From Roseburia intestinalis L1-82 (GTDB lineage: Bacteria > Bacillota > Clostridia > Lachnospirales > Lachnospiraceae), in the NCBI RefSeq assembly GCF_900537995.1, contig NZ_LR027880.1:4257501-4321500 (forward strand): a stretch of 64,000 nt of DNA, in the 5' to 3' direction. Below the pieces are notes generated by a model. The model saw only the letters and a list, made by a program, of their open reading frames with translations. It was not told where the DNA came from and ran no database searches. The translations under genes and the position numbers were made by a program. This document shows, one piece after another, positions 43,770 to 52,547 of the stretch (its first letter is position 1; the number at the start of each line of letters is the position of its first letter).

Positions 43770-45781
43770 ATCGTCATTCCCTCTTCCAATCCTTCCAGCA
43801 CCCAATACTCCGTCTGATTGCTTCCCCCCGCAATAAAGCTTTGTGCTGTTACCGTTCCATCACTGTTTTTGATATAGACATATGTGTTTCCATTTTTCTC
43901 TTTTACTGCCTGTTTGGGGATTAAAAGTACATTTGACATTTTTCTGATTTCTGTTCTGACTTCGAACTGTGAATTTCTATAATAGTCTGTATTTCCTTGT
44001 AATGTATTTTCCACTATCACATCCAGAACTTCCTGTGGAAGCTTAATATATGCTGCCTCGCTTTTTAAACCGGCTGTCAGTCCTGCTGCTCCGGAAGTTA
44101 CAACTTTTCCTTCTGTCTGACATTTCACCTGATTTAAGTCGTTATACTCAACTTGCACTGTATTTCCATAATTTAATTGCTGATTTTCATTCTGTACTGT
44201 CAGAAAGCAGTTGCTACTCTCTGCAATCATTGCAATTGCTGCTCCCTGTTCTATTTCATCCTCTGCTTTTAAATCCGCAAGCCAGAAAATAATTCCATCA
44301 GTTTGGGCTGTAATTGTTACTGTGTCTGCATCCTGTTGCATTTCCATAATTGTATTTTTTAACTTATCGATTGTTTTCTGTCGGCCTGCAAGCAGATTTT
44401 CACTTTCGCCCGCTTCCACTGCATCCGCCATTCGTTCTGTCTGTCTTTGAAGTTGAAGTTGTTTTTCCAGCAGTTCTGCCTCATCATTTTCAACATGAAC
44501 TTTTGCAATCACATCTCCTGCTTTTACTGTCTGAAATAGCTCTACCTGGTACTCCGTAAAATACATTGTTCCATAAGACACCGGATTTATTACAGAATCG
44601 GATATCGGATAAGCAATGAATGCACTTCCCTCAAACTCACTGGAAAAATCTCCACGTTTTACTTCTGCCGTATTATCTCCCGGCAGATTATTTTCTGAAA
44701 GAAGCACTAAATCTCCCTCTTTCAATCCATCTATAATTTCTATATAAGTACCATCATCCTTACCGGTCTTCACCTGCGTATATTTGCTTTCCCCATTCAC
44801 GACGCAATACACATAAGCTCCTTTTGCATCCTTATGTACCGCGGACTTCGGAATTGACAATACCTGCTCTACCCTGCTGTATATTTCCGCTAAGACTGCA
44901 AAATCTCCTTGTTCGACTTCATTATTGGGATCTTCTATCACAAAGGAAGAATAAGCAACATTTCCTTCTGTCGTTATTTTTTCATACACACTCTGATCAT
45001 ATGGCTGATACGTCACTTCATAACGTTTTCCATCAATGACTGCATATAAATCTTCGCATTTTGCCACATCCGATTTACTGACATACTCACATTTGAGAAT
45101 TTTCTGGCTTTCATCTGCTACCGCTATTAATGGTGTATCTGCTGCAATATAAGTTCCCGGCATATAACTTCCTGCTGAAACTATCACTCCATTCATTCCG
45201 GAAGTCAGACAATATGCTGTTTTCTTCTTTTTGAGAGCTTCTAATCTGTCTGTATAGTAAGAAATATCAAGTGTGTACAGCTCGTATCTGTGATTCTTCT
45301 CCAACTCCCATCCCCGCTCATTTAACTTATCCTGTTCCGTTTCTTCTTCCTCATTCTCCTTCTGATTTTTCTCTTCTTGAATGTTTTTCTCCATTTCTTC
45401 TACTGCCGTATTATAGTCATCATTTATCTGTTCTATCTTCTCCTCTGTTTCTTTTATCTGCTGTTCTATCGAAGAAATATCTGCTGATATCAGCAGATCT
45501 CCCTTCGAAATCCTATCGCCGGGTGCCTTTTCATATTTTGTCAGTACCACATCCTGTGTAAAAGAATACTCTCTGATATATGGATAAACCGTTCCTGCCA
45601 ATACTTTATACTCATAAATATTACGATACGCGGCGGCTTCTGTATTCGCAGCCGCGCTTACCGGTTCCAGCAATTCAATCGAGTCAGACGCTTCCACCTG
45701 CTGCCTACTTCCACACCCTGTCATAACGAGCAATATTCCTGATATTAATACCGAAATTATGCCTGTTCTCTTCTTATTCAT
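43757..45781 (-). CDS. Double-module HlyD/RND-type adaptor lipoprotein
   Basis: 674 aa, lipobox VMTGC (Cys23). Two membrane-fusion-protein modules appear in series. Module 1 (about 55-350) has a coiled coil rich in Glu/Gln/Asn (about 105-175) and the typical SIPKSAVHKDAKGAYVYCV strand. Module 2 (about 365-674) has a second short helical hairpin (about 425-470) and LIPKQAVKEKNGNTYVYIK. Adaptors normally have one module of 350-450 aa, so this is a fused pair. It overlaps the upstream adaptor by 4 nt. It presumably bridges the permease ectodomain and the cell surface. Confidence 0.83.
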   Translation of the reverse strand: MNKKRTGIISVLISGILLVMTGCGSRQQVEASDSIELLEPVSAAANTEAAAYRNIYEYKVLAGTVYPYIREYSFTQDVVLTKYEKAPGDRISKGDLLISADISSIEQQIKETEEKIEQINDDYNTAVEEMEKNIQEEKNQKENEEEETEQDKLNERGWELEKNHRYELYTLDISYYTDRLEALKKKKTAYCLTSGMNGVIVSAGSYMPGTYIAADTPLIAVADESQKILKCEYVSKSDVAKCEDLYAVIDGKRYEVTYQPYDQSVYEKITTEGNVAYSSFVIEDPNNEVEQGDFAVLAEIYSRVEQVLSIPKSAVHKDAKGAYVYCVVNGESKYTQVKTGKDDGTYIEIIDGLKEGDLVLLSENNLPGDNTAEVKRGDFSSEFEGSAFIAYPISDSVINPVSYGTMYFTEYQVELFQTVKAGDVIAKVHVENDEAELLEKQLQLQRQTERMADAVEAGESENLLAGRQKTIDKLKNTIMEMQQDADTVTITAQTDGIIFWLADLKAEDEIEQGAAIAMIAESSNCFLTVQNENQQLNYGNTVQVEYNDLNQVKCQTEGKVVTSGAAGLTAGLKSEAAYIKLPQEVLDVIVENTLQGNTDYYRNSQFEVRTEIRKMSNVLLIPKQAVKEKNGNTYVYIKNSDGTVTAQSFIAGGSNQTEYWVLEGLEEGMTICLE

Positions 45782-46866
45782 TTCAATATCACCATATCCC
45801 CCTCTGATAATCCGTCTGTAATCTCAACGTTGTCTTTACCTTCAAGTCCCACTGTAATCCACTTTGTTTCCCAAATATTGTTTTCCCCCAAAACATAGAC
45901 ATAATTTTTCCCATCCGCATTATGAACTGCATCAACCGGCAATGTCAGTACATTTTTATGTTCTTCTAATATAAGGCTTATTTCTCCTGATGTTCCTACA
46001 TCAAAATTCTGTTTATCCGATTCATCACAGAACGTAAATTGCATTTTTTCATTCCAATTATCCATTTGATAGGGAATAACAGAATAACTCCCAGAAATAC
46101 CACTGATTTTCATTTCCACCGTCTGATCTTTTGTAAAGAAATCTGCATACTCTGTCTGCTCTGAACAAAAGGTACACTCACTGTCATCCATAACAGTAAT
46201 AATGTGTTCCCCTGCAACAGAAGAAGTACCTTCTAAATTATCCTTTACATAAGAAACCGTTCCGTTCATTTCTGCATATAGATACTGTTGTTTCTTTTGT
46301 TCCTGCAATTCTGATAATTTTGTACTTAATACGGTAACTTTATCCTGATAATCCTCTATCTGATATTCATAAGTCTGTTGTACAGTTGCCAGATTTTTCG
46401 CATATGCACGTTTTTCTTCCTCAATCATGCTTGTACCTGTCGTTACAATTCTGTCAACCGCCAGCTTCATGTCCTCCTGTGTCTGGCGAAGCAGGATGGT
46501 ATTGCGATCAAACTGATACTGTATTTCCGATAATTCAAGGTCTATTTCTCCCAATGACACTTCTGCCAGAACTTCTCCTTTTTTTACTTCATCTCCTTCT
46601 TCTACATATACCTTCTCAATTTTTTTCCCATTAATCTCAAAGCTTAATTCTTCTTCATCAGACTGTTGATAAATGCAGTTTATCTTCTGTACCACCTGTA
46701 CATCCCCTTCTGTTACTGCCACCAGTTGATATTCATTTTCTTCCTGTTCCTGTTCTAAAATTACAATATGATCCGTATCTTTCTGTACATTACCGCAACC
46801 GGCAGCACTGCCAAAGAAAATTAATATACACCCTGACAGACAAAGTCTTCTTTTCCCCCAAAGCAT
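45778..46866 (-). CDS. HlyD/RND-type adaptor lipoprotein
   Basis: 362 aa, lipobox SAAGC (Cys24). It shows biotinyl-lipoyl-like halves around KKIEKVYVEEGDEVKKGEVLAEV, a coiled-coil hairpin (about 110-195) and the C-terminal VLTLPVDAVHNADGKNYVYVL strand pattern shared with the double adaptor. GGGAGGG precedes the ATG. It is the first gene of the 20-kb leftward operon that continues through the exporter into xylan-degrading enzymes, and its promoter lies in the 283-bp region shared with uxuA. Confidence 0.85.
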   Translation of the reverse strand: MLWGKRRLCLSGCILIFFGSAAGCGNVQKDTDHIVILEQEQEENEYQLVAVTEGDVQVVQKINCIYQQSDEEELSFEINGKKIEKVYVEEGDEVKKGEVLAEVSLGEIDLELSEIQYQFDRNTILLRQTQEDMKLAVDRIVTTGTSMIEEEKRAYAKNLATVQQTYEYQIEDYQDKVTVLSTKLSELQEQKKQQYLYAEMNGTVSYVKDNLEGTSSVAGEHIITVMDDSECTFCSEQTEYADFFTKDQTVEMKISGISGSYSVIPYQMDNWNEKMQFTFCDESDKQNFDVGTSGEISLILEEHKNVLTLPVDAVHNADGKNYVYVLGENNIWETKWITVGLEGKDNVEITDGLSEGDMVILK

Positions 46867-47149
46867 GTTCTGCCCTCCCTATATATTTGTATATGGTTAT
46901 TCTATAAAACTTTCTTTTTCATTCCTATTGAGATATTGCTTTCTCCTTCTCATTTATTGCTAAAAACCATACATTTTTAAACATCTTTTTGTGACTTTTT
47001 CTCTATTCCATTTACCCAACACGACGTTTTTTTTACTTATTACCGCAATATCTGAAAAGGAAAAGACAATATATAAGAAGATATTTTCTTTATATCATGT
47101 CATGATAAAAGCAGGACATCAGAAAATGTATAGAAAAGAGGAACAACTA
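46867..47149. promoter_or_regulatory. Divergent control region: ABC exporter/xylan operon versus uxuAB
   Basis: 283 bp, very AT-rich, no gene. It must carry promoters in both directions. The only clear structured sites are the palindrome at 47093-47107 and an imperfect dyad at 47071-47095 (ATATAAGAA ... TTCTTTATAT). No convincing -35/-10 pair could be assigned. Confidence 0.5.
47093..47107. promoter_or_regulatory. Palindromic candidate operator upstream of uxuA
   Basis: TATCATGTCATGATA: 7-bp arms around one central base, 43 bp before the uxuA start. The size and symmetry fit a dimeric repressor site (GntR- or LacI-type regulators commonly control hexuronate genes). No such regulator gene is in the window. 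Confidence 0.5.
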
Positions 47150-48220
47150 ATGGAAATGACATTAAGATGGTACGGGTCAGACTATGATACCGTAACTCTG
47201 GAGCAAATACGACAAATTCCCGGTGTAACCGGCGTTATCACGACCCTCTATGGCACCTCCCCGGGAGATATCTGGCTTCCAGAAGAGATTCATGCGCTGA
47301 AGAAGGAAGTAGAGGCAAAAGGACTGCACATTTCCGGAATTGAAAGCGTTAATGTGCATGATGCAATTAAAACCGGTGCCCCGGAGCGTGATATTTATAT
47401 CGACAATTATATACAGACACTGGAAAATCTAGGAAAAGAAGACATTCATCTTGTATGCTATAATTTCATGCCAGTCTTTGACTGGACAAGAACTGAATTG
47501 GCACGCAAACGCCCGGACGGGTCTACAGTCCTTGCCTATAATCAGGCTGCTGTTGATGACTTGAATCCGGAAGATATGTTCGCGTCTATTTCCGGCGATT
47601 CCAATGGATGCGTCATGCCTGGTTGGGAGCCGGAACGCATGAGCAAAATCAAAGAACTTTTTGCTATGTATCAAGACATCGACGAAGAAGCACTTTTCGC
47701 AAATCTGAAATATTTTCTGGAGAGAATTATGCCTGTCTGCAATCAATATGACATTAAAATGGCAATCCATCCGGATGATCCTGCTTGGAGTGTTTTTGGA
47801 CTCCCACGAATAATCACAAATAAACAGAACCTTTTTCGTATGATGAAAATGGTGGATGATCCTCACAACGGCATTACATTTTGCTCCGGTTCCTATGGAA
47901 CAAATCTGGAAAATGACCTGCCTGATATGATCCGTTCTCTACAAGGACGAATTCACTTTGCACATGTTCGCAATCTTAAATTCAATAGTCCAACTGATTT
48001 CGAAGAATCTGCCCATCTTTCTTCAGATGGTTCCTTTGATATGTATGAAATCATGAAAGCCCTTTATGACATCGGTTTCGATGGTCCTATCCGTCCTGAT
48101 CACGGTAGAATGATATGGGGTGAAATAGCAATGCCAGGATATGGCCTTTATGACAGAGCCTTAGGGGCTACTTACCTGAATGGATTATGGGAAGCAATTG
48201 AGAAAGGAAATAAAAAATGA
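47150..48220 (+). CDS. uxuA: D-mannonate dehydratase
   Basis: 356 aa. UxuA converts D-mannonate to 2-keto-3-deoxygluconate in the hexuronate pathway. Recognised by family motifs and likely metal ligands: TLRWYGSDYDTVTLEQIRQI at the start, MAIHPDDPAWSVFGLPRI, FCSGSYG, FAHVRNLKF and RPDHGRMIWGE. The ATG at 47150 has AGAGGA upstream; the frame is open 53 codons further but that extension is non-family sequence lying over the control region. It overlaps uxuB by 4 nt (ATGA). Glucuronate freed by GH115 would supply it. The glucuronate isomerase needed upstream and the KDG kinase/aldolase needed downstream are not seen here. Confidence 0.95.
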   Translation: MEMTLRWYGSDYDTVTLEQIRQIPGVTGVITTLYGTSPGDIWLPEEIHALKKEVEAKGLHISGIESVNVHDAIKTGAPERDIYIDNYIQTLENLGKEDIHLVCYNFMPVFDWTRTELARKRPDGSTVLAYNQAAVDDLNPEDMFASISGDSNGCVMPGWEPERMSKIKELFAMYQDIDEEALFANLKYFLERIMPVCNQYDIKMAIHPDDPAWSVFGLPRIITNKQNLFRMMKMVDDPHNGITFCSGSYGTNLENDLPDMIRSLQGRIHFAHVRNLKFNSPTDFEESAHLSSDGSFDMYEIMKALYDIGFDGPIRPDHGRMIWGEIAMPGYGLYDRALGATYLNGLWEAIEKGNKK

Positions 48221-49830
48221 TGCTTTTATCAGATATCAGTACAAAAGGATACGACTCCTTCGAAAATGCAGGCTATCGTGTTCCCAAATATAACAGAAAA
48301 AAAATGGTGACAAAAACCATGGAGTCCCCCTTCTGGATTCATTTTGGTGCCGGCAATATTTTTCGTGCTTTTCAGGCAAATGTTATCGAACAGCTTTTAA
48401 ACAAGGGTGTATTAGATCGTGGATTAATTGTTGCTGAAGGATATGATTATGAAATCATCGATAAAATATATCACCCCTATGACAATCACAGTATTCTGGT
48501 AACATTGAAAACAGACGGAACAGTAGAAAAATCTGTAATTGGAAGCGTTGCAGAATCCCTTGTTCTGGATTCAGAAAATCTTTCAGCTTTTTCCAGACTG
48601 CAGGAAGTTTTCCGAAGCGATTCCCTACAAATTGCAAGCTTTACCATTACAGAGAAAGGTTATCAGCTTTGTCAGCCGAATGGTTCTTATCGCAAAGACG
48701 TAATGGCAGACATCATATCCGGTCCCGACCATACAATCAGCTATATGGGAAAAGTTGTTTCCCTACTCCATACCCGTTATCTTGCCGGTAAAAAACCGAT
48801 TGCGCTTGTCAGTATGGACAACTGCTCTCACAACGGCAGTAAGCTTTTTGACGCTGTTTTCACTTATGCCAGCGAATGGCTTAAACGCGGTCTCGTGGAT
48901 TCCGGATTTGTAACATATATCAAAAATCCGGATTCTGTTTCATTTCCATGGACAATGATCGATAAAATTACTCCAAGACCGGATTCATCTATAGAAGCTA
49001 TGCTGCAGACCGATGGAATTACAGATTCTCATGCAATAATTACAGGTAAAAATACTTATATTGCCCCTTATGTCAATGCAGAAGAATGTGAATATCTGGT
49101 CATTGAAGATCATTTCCCAAACAAAAGGCCACCACTTGAACAGGGCGGTTTCCTTTTCACCGATCGAGAGACTGTTGACAAAGTGGAGAAAATGAAAGTC
49201 TGCACCTGCTTAAATCCGCTTCATACAGCCCTTGCCATCTTTGGCTGTCTGCTGGACTATCATCTGATTTCAGAAGAACTAAATAATGAAACATTGCGAA
49301 AGCTTATTGAAGGAATTGGTTATCGAGAAGGTCTTCCTGTTGTAGTAAACCCCGGAATCATTTCTCCAAAAGACTTCCTTGATACTGTTCTAAACGTAAG
49401 ACTTCCAAATCCATTTATGCCGGATACCCCGCAACGCATTGCAACGGATACTTCACAAAAACTTGCAATCCGTTTCGGTGAGACAATTAAAGCATATGAA
49501 GCATCCAAAGAGCTTCACACGTATGACCTTACACTTATTCCGCTGGTATTTGCCGGATGGCTCCGATATCTGATGGGAATTGATGACAACGGAAACCCAT
49601 TCACGTTGAGTCCGGATCCAATGCTTTCTCTGGTTCAGCCATACTTTTCCGATATTCACCTCGGCGATATCATTGATGTGGAAACCCTGCTTGCTCCGCT
49701 GCTTTCCAATGCAACTATATGGGGAGTAAACCTTTATCATGTCGGTCTTGCCGATACTGTCTGCACTTTCTTCTCTGAAATGATCAAAAGTCCCGGTGCA
49801 GTTCTTAATACATTAAAAAAATATATATAG
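48217..49830 (+). CDS. uxuB: D-mannonate oxidoreductase (fructuronate reductase)
   Basis: 537 aa, mannitol dehydrogenase family. It reduces fructuronate to mannonate with NADH. The N-terminal Rossmann segment WIHFGAGNIFRAFQANVI (about 40-57) binds the cofactor. The catalytic region includes NPDSVSFPWTMIDKITPRP (about 230-250) and a C-terminal helical domain with CTCLNPLHTALAIFGCLL. The length is normal for the Firmicute form. It is coupled to uxuA by an ATGA overlap and followed 48 bp later by a strong terminator. Confidence 0.94.
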   Translation: MMLLSDISTKGYDSFENAGYRVPKYNRKKMVTKTMESPFWIHFGAGNIFRAFQANVIEQLLNKGVLDRGLIVAEGYDYEIIDKIYHPYDNHSILVTLKTDGTVEKSVIGSVAESLVLDSENLSAFSRLQEVFRSDSLQIASFTITEKGYQLCQPNGSYRKDVMADIISGPDHTISYMGKVVSLLHTRYLAGKKPIALVSMDNCSHNGSKLFDAVFTYASEWLKRGLVDSGFVTYIKNPDSVSFPWTMIDKITPRPDSSIEAMLQTDGITDSHAIITGKNTYIAPYVNAEECEYLVIEDHFPNKRPPLEQGGFLFTDRETVDKVEKMKVCTCLNPLHTALAIFGCLLDYHLISEELNNETLRKLIEGIGYREGLPVVVNPGIISPKDFLDTVLNVRLPNPFMPDTPQRIATDTSQKLAIRFGETIKAYEASKELHTYDLTLIPLVFAGWLRYLMGIDDNGNPFTLSPDPMLSLVQPYFSDIHLGDIIDVETLLAPLLSNATIWGVNLYHVGLADTVCTFFSEMIKSPGAVLNTLKKYI

Positions 49831-49877
49831 ATATTTTCCTCACATAAACAGCAATATTTGAGAACCTTCCTTAAGAA

Positions 49878-49937
49878 GGGGACTGCCACATGACATGAGA
49901 ATATATATTTTCTCAGTCGTGCGGCAGTCCCCTTTTT
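49878..49937 (+). terminator. Long hairpin terminator after uxuB
   Basis: Stem from GGGGACTGCC ... TGAGAA to TTCTCA ... GGCAGTCCCC (49878-49932), then TTTTT. It lies between convergent uxuB and the original end of the U32-like gene, so it probably served both strands; IS copy 2 has since moved it 1.7 kb away from the U32-like gene. Confidence 0.88.
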
Positions 49938-49961
49938 ATGGCCACATACCCTTTGCCGGTT

Positions 49962-49967
49962 TATTTA
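49962..49967. repeat. Target-site duplication (left) of IS copy 2, TATTTA
   Basis: The 6-bp TATTTA abuts the IS end GTGTCTGCTC and is repeated at 51623-51628. Collapsing the two restores an open reading frame through the junction, which supports this boundary. Confidence 0.8.
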
Positions 49968-51622
49968 GTGTCTGCTCATTAAGCAACTTATTTTTTCGGT
50001 TCCATACGACAACTTTAACTGAAGCATGTTCCAATGAGCTTAAACAACATCATCTATAATGATATAATGCTCTGTTTTTTCGCTTGATATGTTGTCTGAA
50101 AAAAAGAGCAAAAAAATACCGGTAAGATCTACAGCAAAGAGATTCGTTACCAGTACTGACATTGCAATAGAGGACAGCGTGGTCTCCTCAAGTTTTGTCA
50201 TGATAAGACCTGCTCCATTGCAGCGTTTTTCAGTGCTGAAAAATCTTTCAACTTCTATTCTGTCAGTGTTATCCTGGTATTCCTCTTTGGTACTTTTCTT
50301 ATCCTTTGAAGGACGTCCAAGCTTCGGACCAGACATTGTAATGTTATGGTCTTTGCAGAAATTACGGTTGTCGCGTGTTCTATAGATCTGATCTACCAGA
50401 ACACGTTTGGGATAATGCCCTGTACGCTCCTTATAACGGTTCATGGCATCTACAAAAATGGTATTCTCATTGTATGCATCAAAGGACAGCTTTTCCAGTC
50501 TTGCATGTCCTTTTTCATCTATGCTGACATCATATTTTGCGCCAAATTCCACTGGTGACTTGGCTTTTCCCCGGACAATCGGACGCAGATAGGGCTGGCT
50601 GATGCTGACAATACGATCCTCCACACTATGGGTTTTATTCTCATACATGTATTTCTGCTGTTCGTAGAGCTTCTGGATGGTAAGGTAGTAGTCTATGTGC
50701 TTTGAAGGCAGCGCATAGCCCGCTTCCATATAGTCTTCCAGGTACTCTAAATCACGCTTGACATAGCCAAGCTGCTTCCTGATTGTTGCACGTATTTTCT
50801 TTTCTGTACGCTTTTTGGACTTTGCAAGTGCAAGATACTCTTTTCTGGCTATCCTGCGGTAGGTGCGGGGCTTATCCCATGGATGATAGTTCTTGTGAAA
50901 ATAGTCAATCATATCCTCAAGCTTCTCACGTGCTTCATTGAGAAGAGAAAAATCTTGTGGATATCTTATGTTGGATGGAGAGCAGGTGGCATCAAGAATC
51001 GCTGTCCCAAGATTTTCAATGTCATCTGAGCGTGTATTGGCAGCCTTTGCATTTTTGCTTTCGTTCTTGGGTTCATGCTCTTTTGTAACGCCACTGATTT
51101 CAAGGATGTACTCGTTTACTTCCATCAGGTAGTCAGCAGTCAGACGCTTGCGAAAACTGACAATGACAGAAGGCTTTATTGGTGCTTGATGACTGAATTT
51201 CTCCATTCCAAGGAAGTACTGCAGATATGGGTTTTCCTGAATCTCTTTTATGACATCTCTGTCAGAAAGTTTCTTGCGCTTCTGAATGATCAATACACCA
51301 AGAGCCATTCTAAACGGAGTCGCCGGACGACCTGTCTTGGAAGGGAACATTGCCACATATTTTGCTTCCATTTTGCTCCATGGAATGGCATGAGCCAGCT
51401 TGATCCACTCATTAATAGGATCGAGCTCCATGCCACATGACTGGTTGAAGTCGAACAGTGTAATTTGACGATTTTTACGTTTTTCAGGAATATACATGAG
51501 CTTTGTGCCTCCAAAATGCAAAGTTTTTTGTCTGAATGCTAATTTACATATGCATTTATTATAGCGCAAACCCTATATAAAATCCACTATTTATCTGTGT
51601 TTTTTAGTTAATGAGCAGGCGC
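49968..51622 (-). mobile_element. Insertion sequence copy 2 (IS1182/IS5-like DDE element), 1,655 bp
   Basis: Inverted relative to copy 1, same 1,655-bp length, same imperfect terminal inverted repeats. It is inserted in the last codons of the U32-like gene. The two copies bracket 33.6 kb carrying most of the xylan enzymes, the exporter and uxuAB. Confidence 0.93.
50040..51497 (-). CDS. DDE transposase of IS copy 2
   Basis: 485 aa, identical in translation to the copy 1 transposase: InsH/DUF772-like N-terminus, Asp in LDATCSPSN, Asp in VDQIYRTRDN and Glu in IEVERFFS. The ATG at 51497 is preceded by GGAGG. Both copies look intact, so the element is potentially active. Confidence 0.93.
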   Translation of the reverse strand: MYIPEKRKNRQITLFDFNQSCGMELDPINEWIKLAHAIPWSKMEAKYVAMFPSKTGRPATPFRMALGVLIIQKRKKLSDRDVIKEIQENPYLQYFLGMEKFSHQAPIKPSVIVSFRKRLTADYLMEVNEYILEISGVTKEHEPKNESKNAKAANTRSDDIENLGTAILDATCSPSNIRYPQDFSLLNEAREKLEDMIDYFHKNYHPWDKPRTYRRIARKEYLALAKSKKRTEKKIRATIRKQLGYVKRDLEYLEDYMEAGYALPSKHIDYYLTIQKLYEQQKYMYENKTHSVEDRIVSISQPYLRPIVRGKAKSPVEFGAKYDVSIDEKGHARLEKLSFDAYNENTIFVDAMNRYKERTGHYPKRVLVDQIYRTRDNRNFCKDHNITMSGPKLGRPSKDKKSTKEEYQDNTDRIEVERFFSTEKRCNGAGLIMTKLEETTLSSIAMSVLVTNLFAVDLTGIFLLFFSDNISSEKTEHYIIIDDVV

Positions 51623-52547
51623 TATTTACTACAATTACTTTATTTGCTTCTAAATTGGTTGTCAAAAGAAAACGTACCTCGTCCCGATATTCCGGTTTTG
51701 CAAAATAATATGCATAGGTATCAATTAACAGGAAAATATTTGCTGTTCTTCCTTCCAATTTAAAATTCGAAAAGCCCATCGGAACATACACATCCCAGAT
51801 TGCCTCCGGAGAAATATGGGTTCTATAATTTTTCAGGGTATACAGGGATGTCTTTTCTCCATATTCACAATACCATCTCGGAATCGGTATCTGTTTATCC
51901 AATGGCATTTTTCTGTTTTTTAATGCAATCTGCTCCTGTTTTGCCATAAAACGATAATGTTCACCTCTACGTGGGCACTCCGGTCTACAGCAACAATTTA
52001 CCAGCAGCTCACAGCGATCCTTATCCTTAATCTGTTCCAGTTTTTCAAATTGATTATTAAGATTGTAATCCAGAACTACCAGTTTATAATCCTTTGCAAG
52101 CTCTGCATTTAAAACATTCATATTCTTAATTTCTTTACACGTAGAACTGATAATTTTAAAACCCGGATATGTTTTTCTGATATATTCTTCCAAAATATCA
52201 GAAACTACAATCACCTCATTCATGCCATTATCTGCTGCCTGCATACAGAAATTGCAGTATTCATCTGACAGATCTGCCTCTGTCAAAAGGGGATTCGTAT
52301 ATGTATAGCGAATTGGAATTCCCTTGCCATTAATTGCAGCAATTACGCCACGAATATATTTTGCATTACATTGATCTCCCTGATTAAATCTTCCTCCATT
52401 CCATCTGGAGGTTGGAAATTCTCCAAACATAGATGCAATTTTTATTCCCTCCCGGAACATTTCCGGAGATTTTTCCATCAGATCAACAAGTAGCATATTT
52501 AGCGGAAAATTATTTCGTAATCCCGGCAAATGAAATTTTACACTCAT
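51591..52547 (-). CDS. U32-family-like protein, 3' end altered by IS copy 2
   Basis: 318 aa as it stands. Not a close match to a named protein. Features recalling the U32 peptidase/UbiU-TrhP superfamily are the cysteine cluster in LLVNCCCRPECPRRGEHY (about 188-205) with a further Cys in PIPRWYCEYG, suggesting an iron-sulfur site, and GFSNFKLEGR (about 264-273), which matches the U32 G-x-x-x-x-K-x-EGR block. The last ten residues (SACSLTKKHR) come from the IS. Without the IS the frame would continue from VVN into KPAKGMWP and stop, giving 316 aa. Only the tail is changed, so activity may survive. The start overlaps the GH2 stop by 4 nt (ATGA). Confidence 0.72.
   Translation of the reverse strand: MSVKFHLPGLRNNFPLNMLLVDLMEKSPEMFREGIKIASMFGEFPTSRWNGGRFNQGDQCNAKYIRGVIAAINGKGIPIRYTYTNPLLTEADLSDEYCNFCMQAADNGMNEVIVVSDILEEYIRKTYPGFKIISSTCKEIKNMNVLNAELAKDYKLVVLDYNLNNQFEKLEQIKDKDRCELLVNCCCRPECPRRGEHYRFMAKQEQIALKNRKMPLDKQIPIPRWYCEYGEKTSLYTLKNYRTHISPEAIWDVYVPMGFSNFKLEGRTANIFLLIDTYAYYFAKPEYRDEVRFLLTTNLEANKVIVVNSACSLTKKHR
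51623..51628. repeat. Target-site duplication (right) of IS copy 2, TATTTA
   Basis: Exact match to 49962-49967; it lies within the coding sequence of the U32-like gene. Confidence 0.8.

Noticed and set aside
47429..47866. A 145-codon minus-strand frame inside uxuA
   Set aside because: It lies entirely antisense to a well-supported gene and has no recognisable domain or start site.
51591..52547. Classing the U32-like gene as a pseudogene
   Set aside because: Only the last eight codons are replaced; all recognisable motifs remain, so loss of function is not shown.
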